IMG/VR virus record: IMGVR_UViG_3300026518_000002
Location: 1 to 46,988 of that record
DNA: 46,988 nt
Origin: a virus
Strand: one strand, 5' to 3'
Below the pieces are notes generated by a model. The model saw only the letters and a list, made by a program, of their open reading frames with translations, was not told where the DNA came from and did not search any database. Below, piece by piece: positions 1 through 7,723 of this stretch (the first letter of the stretch is position 1; every line of letters begins with the position of its first letter). The translations under genes were made by a program, and so were the position numbers.

Positions 1-126
1 ACATTTGTACAGAACAAGTGTATGTCTTACCTGCTTGTGTTGGTATCATTTGAGTAGTATACCCAGATGCTAAGCTACTGTTCTTGATGTATATCTTCTC
101 ATCTCTAACTGATAGTATAGCACCTC
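1..126. repeat. Direct terminal repeat, left copy
   Basis: Bases 1-126 are identical to 46863-46988, the last bases of the window. The repeat lies within one continuous minus-strand reading frame, so it is best explained as the overlap left when an assembler closes a circular or circularly permuted genome. The unique length would be about 46,862 bp. A genuine short terminal repeat is less likely because it would sit in the middle of a coding sequence. Confidence 0.93.
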
Positions 127-2299
127 TCCCAATACCCCACCCAGCAGTTCCATCACTAAAATCTCCATTAGTAACTAACTCATCTCCAAGTGTATCTACT
201 AAACCATCAGTTAATCTGACACTATCGCCTACAGTATCAAGTATAAGATTTGGGGTATCAGTCTCTTTAAATCTATCAGTATTGTCTACTCTTTCAGTAT
301 TTCCATATCCTGAGAATACAGCATCATTTTGTAGCTCGTTTTTAATGGCAGCCTTGTCTACTGTTTCAAACTTACCAGGATTTATAACAGGATATCCACT
401 ATCGAGTAGAACATCACCTGCCCCAAAGATAGGAGTATTACCTGTAACGGCGCTTGGAACTTTATCATACTTACTTGCTAAACTGTCGGCTAACCCAGCA
501 ATATCATTCTCTACATGTGTATGAACCAATGGAGCAGCACCTACATCTGCATAAGTTGTATTGTGAGGATTAGAAGCAGCTTCGTGTGTATCGAATGTCG
601 TCTTAAGCGTATAAGTGCTAGCTAACCCGTTCATCTGACCTTGGTTAACAGCATCCGTATCATTAACACTGCTAGCGACTTTAAATGTTTCTGTAGCGGT
701 ACCGTTCTTTAGAGCAAGGTCGCCTATCTTAAGACTACCTTTCTTAGAGTTACCAGCTGTGTCCATAACGACTATGTTATCTAGTGTAGGAGAAGCAATC
801 TTATCCATCTTACCTGTAACAGTCGTTTCATCTATACTACTATCAACAAGGTTACCATTACTATCGAATTTAGCGATCTTGTCAGTTGTGGGGTTAATAG
901 ATTCAGCTTTAGTATCTAACTCAGTTTGTAAACCTTGTATATCAGATATAGTATGAACACCGTTAGCAGCTCCGGTTCCTGTCAAGTCTGAGTGATCTAT
1001 AGTAGATCCGCTAACAACTAAACTTCCTGCTGGTTTACCATGCCATACTGCATTAGCTGATTCGATAATAGCATCTGCTGCGCTGTCAAGGTTAGTAAGC
1101 ATAAATGATAGAGTAGCTTCAGTAGGGGCAGTATTAACACCCGATATATTTAATCCAGTTATGAACTGAGTTATAGTTAAGGTTTTAGACCCTCTTACAG
1201 CTTCACCTTTCAGCACACCATCAACAGCTAGATTAATAGCAAAGTTTTCTGTATTAGATAAGACTACGGTAACTGTATAAGTTCCTTCCACAAGTTTGTT
1301 AGGTCTAACATTGTCAGGATACTTTATCTTAAACTCTGCGTTAGAGTTGTTAGTAGCATTCTTGTTACCTTGTATCAATGGCATAGGCATCAATACTTTA
1401 GTAGGTGTATTTTGAGCAACTATAGGTTGAGTATACTGTGTCTGGGATAACGCAGTTATGTAAGTAGCTTCAGCTACATTTATACTTGACACTCTACCAG
1501 ATAGCTCTGTAATAGCACCTTGAGTAGTAGATGAAGATATACCTGTATTAGAGTTATCATAGTTTATCTTACTTGCAGGGTGGCCATGAGTTCCTCTAGG
1601 AACTTCATCTGCTAAAGGATTAACACTATCCACAACAAAGTTTTTATTGTAAGCTGTATTAATAGTTGTTATAGGCATATAATCACTGTCGAAGTTCTTA
1701 TCACCCTCCATAACTGTACCTGAAGTTGTGCCAAAGTCTTTGTTAAAAGCAGTACCATAAACTTGTATCTTAGGTTCATAGTCACCTGTATGTAAATGAT
1801 CTGCTCTAGCCACTACACCTGATGACCCATTAACACCTGAAGGTGTAGAGAAACTTTTATTGAAAGCTGAATTCTTATTTATTACCGGTTCATATATACC
1901 ATCATGTCTATGAGTTATATTTGATTTATCAGCTAACTGATCTGTTATCTTTTGTGAAGACCATGTGTATGTAGTAGAAACTAAAGCATCATTTATTACT
2001 GCTAGTCTACCAGCTTCAGAGTTGATGCTACTTTCTACTGACCAGTGGTAAGATGAAAATTCTGCATCTATCCCTGCTGTCCCAGTGATAGGATTGTTAT
2101 GTCCTTTAGAAGACCATTCGTGTGCTAGGTTTTCGCTATCCTTTGCATTAAGCTCACTTTCTAATGCTTTTTCCGAAGCCCTAACAGCTTCATCTCTAGC
2201 TGTCTGTGTATCTTCAACAATATCGCCAGTTGCAAGAGATGAAGCATTCGCTAGAGCATTTACATTCTCTATAAAACTTTTTACATTACTATCTACCAT
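1..2299 (-). CDS. Giant tail fibre / receptor-binding protein, N-terminal part (split by contig ends)
   Basis: The frame opens at ATG 2299 (AAGGA lies upstream) and runs without a stop off the left edge. It continues in frame at the right edge to the stop at 44260, giving one protein of about 1,633 residues; about 766 are encoded here. HxH-type motifs (HRH near residue 128, then HLH, HGH, HTH) and short repeats containing AFNK resemble the metal-binding fibre segments known from T4 long tail fibres. At about residue 706 a segment beginning ELVTNGDF with a later GW starts a jelly-roll, carbohydrate-binding-like module that recurs near residue 882. The role as host-recognition fibre is inferred from length, repeats and position among tail and lysis genes. 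Confidence 0.8.
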   Translation of the reverse strand, partial: MVDSNVKSFIENVNALANASSLATGDIVEDTQTARDEAVRASEKALESELNAKDSENLAHEWSSKGHNNPITGTAGIDAEFSSYHWSVESSINSEAGRLAVINDALVSTTYTWSSQKITDQLADKSNITHRHDGIYEPVINKNSAFNKSFSTPSGVNGSSGVVARADHLHTGDYEPKIQVYGTAFNKDFGTTSGTVMEGDKNFDSDYMPITTINTAYNKNFVVDSVNPLADEVPRGTHGHPASKINYDNSNTGISSSTTQGAITELSGRVSSINVAEATYITALSQTQYTQPIVAQNTPTKVLMPMPLIQGNKNATNNSNAEFKIKYPDNVRPNKLVEGTYTVTVVLSNTENFAINLAVDGVLKGEAVRGSKTLTITQFITGLNISGVNTAPTEATLSFMLTNLDSAADAIIESANAVWHGKPAGSLVVSGSTIDHSDLTGTGAANGVHTISDIQGLQTELDTKAESINPTTDKIAKFDSNGNLVDSSIDETTVTGKMDKIASPTLDNIVVMDTAGNSKKGSLKIGDLALKNGTATETFKVASSVNDTDAVNQGQMNGLASTYTLKTTFDTHEAASNPHNTTYADVGAAPLVHTHVENDIAGLADSLASKYDKVPSAVTGNTPIFGAGDVLLDSGYPVINPGKFETVDKAAIKNELQNDAVFSGYGNTERVDNTDRFKETDTPNLILDTVGDSVRLTDGLVDTLGDELVTNGDFSDGTAGWGIGRGAILSVRDEKIYIKNSSLASGYTTQMIPTQAGKTYTCSVQM

Positions 2300-2309
2300 T
2301 ATATTTTCC

Positions 2310-2762
2310 TTACCTTGTGTATACTACTAGAACTTCTGCTCCGTTATTAGTAGTTAAATATGTATTATCTGATTTATCAATCAATATTCTATGCTCAGTT
2401 TGTGAGTCTATATCTAGCCAAACTTCTTGATTGTACGTATCCTGGCTAAAGGGATATACTTCTGTGTCCCCTAAAGTTCCTAGATACTCGTCAAGCGCTA
2501 CAACATCAGGTGTAGGTATAGGTTTATTAACTGCTAGTAAAGGGTAATATTTATGAAGATGCAGATTATTCATATCAAGTAACCATCTATTGAAGTCAGT
2601 TGTAGGCAAAACCGGTTCAACTAATGATTTGTTATCGGTGATAGATCCAATGCGTCTATATATAAGTCTATCTAATGAAAGTTCTTTATTAGCAGATACA
2701 TCAACCGTTTGTTCCTGGTCAGATGCACCTTGACCATAGTCACGTCTCTTAATGTAAATCAT
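2310..2762 (-). CDS. Unknown late protein (150 aa)
   Basis: This gene ends 10 bases before the fibre start, and its start codon overlaps the last base of the preceding 196-residue gene, so it belongs to the late transcription unit. The protein is acidic and soluble, with no membrane segment or catalytic motif that I recognise. Its place between the adaptor-like protein and the giant fibre suggests a structural role, for example a head-tail or fibre-attachment component, but nothing in the sequence proves this. Confidence 0.7.
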   Translation of the reverse strand: MIYIKRRDYGQGASDQEQTVDVSANKELSLDRLIYRRIGSITDNKSLVEPVLPTTDFNRWLLDMNNLHLHKYYPLLAVNKPIPTPDVVALDEYLGTLGDTEVYPFSQDTYNQEVWLDIDSQTEHRILIDKSDNTYLTTNNGAEVLVVYTR

Positions 2763-3352
2763 TAGACTATCCAGTTACTCTTACGAACTGATTCACCATC
2801 ATAGTCAAGCGCATTAACCATAGTTCTTGCATTGTAATCAAGCTGAGCATCAAAGTTATCTCTTCTTTCATAATCATGTAATGCATCATATACACTAGAA
2901 GCTATACCATGACGTACCATGTGATAAACATCTGTTGACATATATTGATCACCTGTTTTTGTATGTGGGAAGTAATAGAACTGAAATGTTATGAGGTTCT
3001 CATCATTAGGTGATAAACTGTTTGTATCTAAGTCTATCATAGTTTTATTGTCAGGAGTAGTTACCCATCTGATAGCATTAGCTCGAGGGGAAGTAGCAAA
3101 TACTTGTTTCCATCCAGCTACATCTTCTGCCATCTCAGCTTCAAACTTATCAGTTCCATCTATAATGTATGGGTTAAGATCTAATACTTCTTCTTTAAAA
3201 AATGGTTGTCTCTTAGTAGCCACAAGTTCGTAACCAGCATTAATCTTACTGTCTATCCAACTGTCTGGATACTTATTCTTATCACGTACTCTTTCATCAA
3301 GCGATCTAGCATAAGATCTGAGAGAATCAAGTGTTACTAATACTTGTGCCAT
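2762..3352 (-). CDS. Putative head-tail adaptor-like protein (196 aa)
   Basis: The ATG follows a good ribosome-binding site (AAGGAATT). The N-terminus reads like the helical start of podovirus adaptor or head-completion proteins: a leucine-rich helix, then a YPDSWIDSKINAGYEL segment near residues 28-43. It lies just downstream of the terminase pair and upstream of the fibre. The adaptor assignment rests on this N-terminal pattern and on position; the middle and C-terminal parts show no motif I can name. Confidence 0.5.
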   Translation of the reverse strand: MAQVLVTLDSLRSYARSLDERVRDKNKYPDSWIDSKINAGYELVATKRQPFFKEEVLDLNPYIIDGTDKFEAEMAEDVAGWKQVFATSPRANAIRWVTTPDNKTMIDLDTNSLSPNDENLITFQFYYFPHTKTGDQYMSTDVYHMVRHGIASSVYDALHDYERRDNFDAQLDYNARTMVNALDYDGESVRKSNWIV

Positions 3353-3387
3353 AATAATTCCTTTTAAGAATTATAACACAAGATTCG

Positions 3388-4941
3388 TTAAAATACTGTC
3401 GAATCCCTTCCATAGGAGTATGGGTCTTCTTCAAAAACTCCGTCCTCATGTGAGTATGCAACTGTGTCTTGCTTGCCAGGAGCGATCATACCTAGCTGTG
3501 TGAAGTTAGATAAACAGTCTATTACATCATCACGTCTTGCTTTACATTCTTTACGAGTAGTCATCTTCATTTCGTGGATAAGCTCGTCTATAAGAGTTTT
3601 GCAATGGTCATCTGGCAATTGTATTTTCTTGAGATGATGTCGTGGTGCAAGCGTAGCTATACGACTAATTTTCTTCTTACTCTTGTTATCTTTCATCTCA
3701 ACAAAGTTAAAATATAAGTTACGTCTAATCATTTCTTTACGTATCCACTCATTCATACTACTTTGAAAAGCTATCTGCTCAGCACCTACTTCTAGCGGTT
3801 CATACCTTCTGACAAATTCAAACAGTGTATCGATCCATCCTGACGAGTCTAACTCTCTAGAATGTATACCGTCAACTACCATCCAATCATTATTATTAGT
3901 AACACCGACAACAAGTATAACACCAAAATCTGAGTTCTTAGTAGCACTTGCATTAAAGTCAGTTGATATATAGTAGTTCATATTGTTCAAGTTCTTTTTA
4001 ACTTCTTTATAACTGAAAGTCATAAAGTCTTCATCTTTAAACATACGATCACTCTCATCCATAAGCTCTAACATATACTCTTGCATAAATCCGGAAGCAT
4101 CACCATCTTCTTTGTACTGCGAGTAAATATCCTTTACTACTTTAAACGGGAATCTATCTTCCCAAGCCCCAACAAACTCGTTCTCAGTTATGTTTGCCCT
4201 CCATGTAGATGCTATTGGCAGCTTAACTCTATTCCATGTATTGTTACGCATCTTTGTCAATACTATATCATCTTCATGCTGAGGAGTACCAATAAGTATA
4301 ACTTTATTAAACCCTGGTTCTAATGCAGGTAGAAAAGCTCTATTGAATCTTGTCTTAATCTCTTCACGCTCTATTTCTGATTTAGCATCATCTTCATTGG
4401 TAACGTCATCTGCGATTAGTAGTTGAGGTCTAATGTCTTTCTTCGGTCCACGTTTAGTACCACGAGGTGATTGCTTAGCTCCACGACCTACTAACCAAAA
4501 TGTTCTATCACCTATGGTTACTACGAGTTCATTCTTAACTTTCTTCTCTATGTTTATAAGTGCATCAATCTTAGGATTATTAATGATCTTAAGATAAACT
4601 GCGTCTACAAACTGTTTGACACCATTATCTTCAGAATCGCCTAGGAATAAGCAGTAGTTTACTTCTCCATCCATTCCAGGGAAAGTACCCATCATCATTG
4701 CATAGATAACTGCTAGTTCACTAGTAGTTGTTTTACCAACTCCACGAGAACATTGCAAAACATTTAAAGGACTATCTGCAAACAAACTGTCTAACATAAG
4801 GTAATGTATAATGTCACTCTTATTCTTTTCTGGGGCAAACACTTTCTGCCATTCAATAAACTTAATACTTTCTAGACTTGGTTTATATCCATCAGACAAA
4901 AGCTTATCATAGTCGGGATTTATTACATTTATTCTTGACAT
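3388..4941 (-). CDS. terL: Terminase large subunit
   Basis: This is the DNA-packaging motor and nuclease. At 517 residues it has normal TerL length. The ATPase half has a Walker A-like CSRGVGKTT (64-72), a Walker B LLIADD (173-178) and a coupling motif around ILIGTP (214-219). The nuclease half has an RNase H-like acidic motif, YISTDFNAS (D327), a second acidic strand VVDG (354-357) and a C-terminal RRDDVIDCLSNF with the last acidic residues. The start overlaps the end of the small-subunit gene by 13 bases. The Walker A lacks the usual second glycine position but is typical of phage terminases. Confidence 0.95.
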   Translation of the reverse strand: MSRINVINPDYDKLLSDGYKPSLESIKFIEWQKVFAPEKNKSDIIHYLMLDSLFADSPLNVLQCSRGVGKTTTSELAVIYAMMMGTFPGMDGEVNYCLFLGDSEDNGVKQFVDAVYLKIINNPKIDALINIEKKVKNELVVTIGDRTFWLVGRGAKQSPRGTKRGPKKDIRPQLLIADDVTNEDDAKSEIEREEIKTRFNRAFLPALEPGFNKVILIGTPQHEDDIVLTKMRNNTWNRVKLPIASTWRANITENEFVGAWEDRFPFKVVKDIYSQYKEDGDASGFMQEYMLELMDESDRMFKDEDFMTFSYKEVKKNLNNMNYYISTDFNASATKNSDFGVILVVGVTNNNDWMVVDGIHSRELDSSGWIDTLFEFVRRYEPLEVGAEQIAFQSSMNEWIRKEMIRRNLYFNFVEMKDNKSKKKISRIATLAPRHHLKKIQLPDDHCKTLIDELIHEMKMTTRKECKARRDDVIDCLSNFTQLGMIAPGKQDTVAYSHEDGVFEEDPYSYGRDSTVF

Positions 4942-5621
4942 GATGGTTGCTTTTGTATTAGAGTCTTAGCATCAAGATCACCACTGTTTAGTTTTCCCAT
5001 AGCAGTATTAGCTATATTATCTAGAGCTCTAGTAAACTCTGAGATGACAGCTGCAGTCCCCTCTCCTATATCTTCTACGACAGTTTGATCTTTCTTAGGC
5101 ATTATGTGCCCTAGCAACTTATCAGCAGATTCCATCTGTATTCTTTCGTTATCTGAATGTGCAACCAATTCGCTAAGCTTTCTAATGGATTGATGGACTT
5201 CTCGCATATATAGTAGTTCGAGTGGAACTTCTGCTCTTGCCATAAACTTCATAACTAATTTACCATGAGCATAGATACTAGCTTTACCTGTTATTGCTCC
5301 ATCCGTTTTGCCAACACATCTTTCCGGAAATGTTTTCCGATAAGCTGCTGACTGTGTGTCTCCAGCCATTCTATATCTTGTAAACTCTAAAGCCGCTAGA
5401 TACTCAGGTACAGTATACTTGCCTGTCTCTAATATCGATTTAGTATCTACTATACCTACAAGTATATCTTCTTCATCTAAATAACCCTTATCAGATATAC
5501 CTTCTATTATCCTATCTATATCTGGATTATCAAATCTGCTATGTATCTCTTTAAGTGGTTTATTACCTATCTTCTTATATATCTTCATTACTTGCTCTTT
5601 AGGTCTTTCTTTTATTATCAT
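4929..5621 (-). CDS. terS: Putative terminase small subunit
   Basis: This 230-residue protein is encoded immediately upstream of TerL and overlaps it, the classic TerS position. Residues from about 90 to 125 resemble the helix-turn-helix region of small terminases: the AGDTQSAAYRKTFPE stretch followed by a GKASIYAHGK segment. A helical oligomerisation region follows. Small subunits recognise the packaging site and activate TerL. The start at 5621 is preceded by AAAGGACA. The assignment rests mainly on position and the HTH-like pattern, because small terminases diverge strongly. Confidence 0.72.
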   Translation of the reverse strand: MIIKERPKEQVMKIYKKIGNKPLKEIHSRFDNPDIDRIIEGISDKGYLDEEDILVGIVDTKSILETGKYTVPEYLAALEFTRYRMAGDTQSAAYRKTFPERCVGKTDGAITGKASIYAHGKLVMKFMARAEVPLELLYMREVHQSIRKLSELVAHSDNERIQMESADKLLGHIMPKKDQTVVEDIGEGTAAVISEFTRALDNIANTAMGKLNSGDLDAKTLIQKQPSCQE

Positions 5622-5877
5622 AGTTGTCCTTTAACTGTTTTTATCATTGTAACATATATTAGTATATTTATTAAATTTATAAATTCTTTCTTATATCTGT
5701 TGATATTACTTTATATATTAGTAATATTTGGATATACTTTAACAAATGATTCTGTTTATACTACTTTTAATAATGGTTAGTTCCTGCTACGTCACTAATC
5801 ATTATTAAGAGTATACGTTTGGAGTAAGACGTAGCAATCTCCCTCCTCTAATCTTAAATCAAAACTGCTGTACTAAA
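5622..5877. promoter_or_regulatory. Divergent control region between late and early blocks
   Basis: This non-coding stretch is very AT-rich and separates the terminase operon (minus) from the early block (plus). A plausible plus-strand sigma70-type promoter is TTGATA (5700-5705), a 16-base spacer, then TAATAT (5722-5727). Further TATACT-like hexamers occur on both strands. The 3' half (5772-5836) holds a hairpin and two copies of a CTACGTC motif, annotated separately. I see no convincing gene on either strand. Confidence 0.5.
5772..5836 (+). promoter_or_regulatory. Hairpin with loop complementary to downstream sequence (pseudoknot/operator candidate)
   Basis: AATGGTTAGT (5772-5781) pairs with ACTAATCATT (5794-5803), ten pairs including one G-T. 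The 12-base loop contains TGCTACGTC (5785-5793), which is exactly complementary to GACGTAGCA (5828-5836). In RNA this allows an H-type pseudoknot in the early leader. In DNA it gives two inverted CTACGTC half-sites, and a third related site lies at 6264-6270. It may be either an RNA element or a repressor operator. Confidence 0.45.
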
Positions 5878-6099
5878 ATGACAACTGAAGAAATGATAGC
5901 TGCCTATCTTTCTACAAACGAAGTAACTGCCGTAGACTCACTAGATGAGAAGAAAGCACTAACTGGGGGTAGAGATACAATAAAACAAGATTACTATGGA
6001 AATATAACTGGTCGTGAAGAAACAAACAAAGTGAAGTATCTTAAAGCGAAAGCTGAGATGAAACAGCTATCTGCTCTGATCAAAAGCAAAGCTCACTAA
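5878..6099 (+). CDS. Small unknown early protein (73 aa)
   Basis: This is the first plus-strand frame after the divergent control region. The protein is charged and helical, with no membrane segment and no recognised domain. There is no clear ribosome-binding site ahead of the ATG, so the start is uncertain; a later ATG at 5893 is possible. Its last 20 bases overlap the 3' end of a convincing minus-strand small gene (6080-6226), so the two could interfere or regulate one another. Confidence 0.5.
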   Translation: MTTEEMIAAYLSTNEVTAVDSLDEKKALTGGRDTIKQDYYGNITGREETNKVKYLKAKAEMKQLSALIKSKAH

Positions 6100-6226
6100 C
6101 ATCAGCTTCACTTGGAGGGTGTAGAAATAACTGCATGTAATCCCATATCTCTAAATCACAAGACATCCTACCAGACATATATTCACGGCACTCATCCACC
6201 GACTGAGGTAATTCAATAAACTCCAT
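6080..6226 (-). CDS. Small unknown protein with its own strong promoter (48 aa)
   Basis: The frame starts MEFIELPQSVDECREYMSG and ends ADVSELCF. The ATG at 6226 follows a near-perfect ribosome-binding site, AAGGAGATCTT, and a consensus-like promoter lies just upstream at 6244-6273. The protein is acidic and cysteine-containing, with no known motif. It is antisense to the end of the 73-residue plus-strand gene and points toward the terminase operon. Its signals are better than those of many larger genes here. Confidence 0.65.
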   Translation of the reverse strand: MEFIELPQSVDECREYMSGRMSCDLEIWDYMQLFLHPPSEADVSELCF

Positions 6227-6479
6227 AAGATCTCCTTCATTAAATTATATCATTAAATTACTGACGTAGTCAAGTAATGATAATGAACGAAATTTAATGA
6301 GTATATAAAATAATAATATTATGTAAGGTAGTAGTACCTACCCTTCACACATTGATTTACCCCTCCCCCCTACCCATTATGAGTGTTTTAGTCTATACAT
6401 TATATATAGGGTTTGGTTTTAGCGTCGTTTGGTGTATGAGATCGTCGTTCAAGAGATGATGGTCATCAAGGAGTTTGTC
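6227..6479. other. Non-coding control region with inverted repeat and C-rich tract; possible replication origin
   Basis: TCATTAAATT (6250-6259) and AATTTAATGA (6291-6300) form a perfect 10-base inverted repeat around the minus-strand promoter. An AT-only stretch follows (about 6300-6325). A small hairpin follows (GGTAG/CTACC around 6327-6342), then a striking tract of 13 C in 16 bases (6360-6375), very unlike the AT-rich surroundings. Two GTCGTT copies lie at 6424-6429 and 6445-6450. Easily melted DNA beside a biased tract at the strand switch could be an origin; that is inference only. Confidence 0.35.
6244..6273 (-). promoter_or_regulatory. Consensus-like sigma70 promoter reading toward the late block
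   Basis: Read on the minus strand: TTGACT (6273-6268), an 18-base spacer, then a perfect TATAAT (6249-6244). Initiation would fall near 6237, about 11 bases before the ATG of the 48-residue gene. The spacer carries the CTACGTC motif and a dyad (ATTACT-GAC / GTC-AGTAAT), so a repressor could bind over the promoter. This is the best promoter match I found in the window. Confidence 0.75.
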
Positions 6480-6608
6480 ATGGTAGACATAGCGGTTATG
6501 AGTATAAGTGTGTTAGTTGGATTAATTGGAATTATAAATTCTATATTTTCAGTATTCAGCAAAAAGAACATGAAAGTTGCGAAGAAGATTCGTAAACAAT
6601 TAGATTAA
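6480..6608 (+). CDS. Mini membrane protein, family copy 1 (42 aa)
   Basis: The ATG follows AAGGAG with correct spacing. One transmembrane helix (about residues 5-26, starting AVMSISVLVGLIG) precedes a short lysine-rich cytosolic tail ending KVAKKIRKQLD. Two further plus-strand mini-proteins at the far end of the early block (21190-21318 and 21318-21434) share the layout of one N-terminal helix and a tail of the form K-x-x-K-K-I-x-K-x-hydrophobic. Function unknown; membrane interference or superinfection roles are only possibilities. Confidence 0.7.
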   Translation: MVDIAVMSISVLVGLIGIINSIFSVFSKKNMKVAKKIRKQLD

Positions 6609-6622
6609 TTAAAGGATAAACA

Positions 6623-6847
6623 ATGAGTTTAAAAGATTTTAAAGCAATGGTAGCATCAGAAGTTAAAGTAAGTAAAGAGTATAAGTCTTACTTAAGTGTA
6701 GCACAAGAAGAAGGCATGTCATGGTATGCAGCTTCTAAGATGGTTATGGAGTATCTTAACGATGGTAAGAAACTTACAGCTAATGATTACAAAGAAATCA
6801 ATAAGTTACGTAAGTGGTACAATGAGTTATCAGAGGAAGAAGCATAA
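6623..6847 (+). CDS. Small unknown early protein (74 aa)
   Basis: The ATG follows AAAGGAT and starts 14 bases after the preceding mini-protein, so the two are probably co-transcribed. The protein is lysine- and glutamate-rich and predicted helical, with aromatic residues in the middle (MSWYAASKMVMEYL) and no recognised domain. Its stop codon sits inside a stable hairpin followed by a T-rich stretch, so it probably ends a short transcription unit. Confidence 0.72.
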   Translation: MSLKDFKAMVASEVKVSKEYKSYLSVAQEEGMSWYAASKMVMEYLNDGKKLTANDYKEINKLRKWYNELSEEEA

Positions 6848-6870
6848 GCTTCTTTCTTTATATTTTTAAA
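6835..6870 (+). terminator. Probable rho-independent terminator
   Basis: GGAAGAAGC (6835-6843) pairs with GCTTCTTTC (6848-6856) around an ATAA loop, with one G-T pair. The run TTTATATTTTT follows directly. The stem includes the end of the 74-residue gene. The U-tract is interrupted by two A residues, so termination may be partial. Confidence 0.6.
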
Positions 6871-6890
6871 TTTTAAGTAATAGTATAGGT

Positions 6891-6918
6891 TGTTTCTAAC
6901 AGAAACAGGCAGAAACAA
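6891..6918 (+). promoter_or_regulatory. TGTTTCT/AGAAACA dyad plus third half-site (operator or RNA switch candidate)
   Basis: TGTTTCT (6891-6897) is followed after 3 bases by its reverse complement AGAAACA (6901-6907). A second AGAAACA follows at 6911-6917. The first arm can pair with either copy, so this could be a 17-base operator with an extra half-site or a two-state leader hairpin ahead of the 238-residue gene at 6939. Confidence 0.45.
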
Positions 6919-6938
6919 GATTATAAAGGATAATAGAG

Positions 6939-7655
6939 ATGAAAACAGAAATTAAGACAGACGGTATAAGTAACTTCGCAGTTAGTAATGACTATAGTAA
7001 TTACACAGAGTTAGGTGGCAGAATGGTTCAGCGAACACCGGTTGAGAATCATCATGACTTAATGGTAATAGAGAAAGAGCTATCAGCAGTTGACAATGAT
7101 CAGTTCAGAAAGAGTTTGTATGCAGTACAAGGAGACAGAACAGAGTTCTACTCAGGAGATGATAAGATCAAGCTATCAGTTAGCAGTCAAGGTAAAGTGA
7201 AAGCAAAGTTAAAAGGTGTTGAGATCAGCGGAGTAAAGCGCACAGCAGTTTATATGTTGATATTAGAAACATGTCATGTATTAGATACTAATGCAAATGG
7301 AGATTGGAATATGTATGTATTCAGTCTTAATGGTAAATTCTACAATATAGGTTTTCTAGATGAAAATATAAATGCAAACTTCATGTCAAAGTATAATGAG
7401 TTCTACGACAACATAAACAATGAAGAGTATTATAAAGAGCTATTCAAGCAAAGAACAAAGCACTCGACAGATAAAGTAGCAACTGAGTTACATTCAGATG
7501 TATACGGTGATGCAGTGTCAGGGCTAGGTAGTATAGTAGAAGATCAGATAGAAGAGGATCTACTACAAGCATTAGAGATGCTAAGAGCATATAAGGATAC
7601 ACCACAGTTTACAGATATAAAAGCAGATTTAGAGGAGATAGTATGCAGCGCATAA
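6939..7655 (+). CDS. Unknown early protein (238 aa)
   Basis: The ATG follows AAAGGATAATAGAG. It opens a new transcript after the terminator and dyad at 6835-6918. The protein is soluble, acidic toward the C-terminus, and likely mixed alpha/beta; no catalytic or DNA-binding motif is visible. It is the largest gene at the front of the early block and is followed by a chain of tiny coupled genes, so it may be an early takeover protein, but this is inference from position only. Confidence 0.78.
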   Translation: MKTEIKTDGISNFAVSNDYSNYTELGGRMVQRTPVENHHDLMVIEKELSAVDNDQFRKSLYAVQGDRTEFYSGDDKIKLSVSSQGKVKAKLKGVEISGVKRTAVYMLILETCHVLDTNANGDWNMYVFSLNGKFYNIGFLDENINANFMSKYNEFYDNINNEEYYKELFKQRTKHSTDKVATELHSDVYGDAVSGLGSIVEDQIEEDLLQALEMLRAYKDTPQFTDIKADLEEIVCSA

Positions 7656-7714
7656 AAAGATTCATAGATAAGATAGAGCATAAGTTCTATCTTCTATCTA
7701 TAAAAATATTTTAG
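7643..7714 (+). CDS. Tiny basic peptide (23 aa)
   Basis: This frame starts inside the end of the 238-residue gene, with AGGAGATAGT upstream. The peptide begins MQRIKRFIDKIEHKF, a basic amphipathic helix ending in hydrophobic residues. It is the first of a chain of tiny genes with overlapping or touching stop and start codons. It might be a coding mini-protein or a translational coupling leader. Confidence 0.4.
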   Translation: MQRIKRFIDKIEHKFYLLSIKIF

Positions 7715-7723
7715 GAGTTATCC

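Noticed and set aside
84-524. Plus-strand 146-codon open frame
   Set aside because: It lies opposite the continuous minus-strand fibre frame (from 2299 through the contig end), lacks a ribosome-binding site and has a serine/proline-rich composition typical of a shadow frame.
6360-6375. G-quadruplex on the minus strand of the C-rich tract
   Set aside because: Only three separated runs of at least three G occur, so a stable three-layer quadruplex is not supported; the tract is kept only as a compositional outlier.
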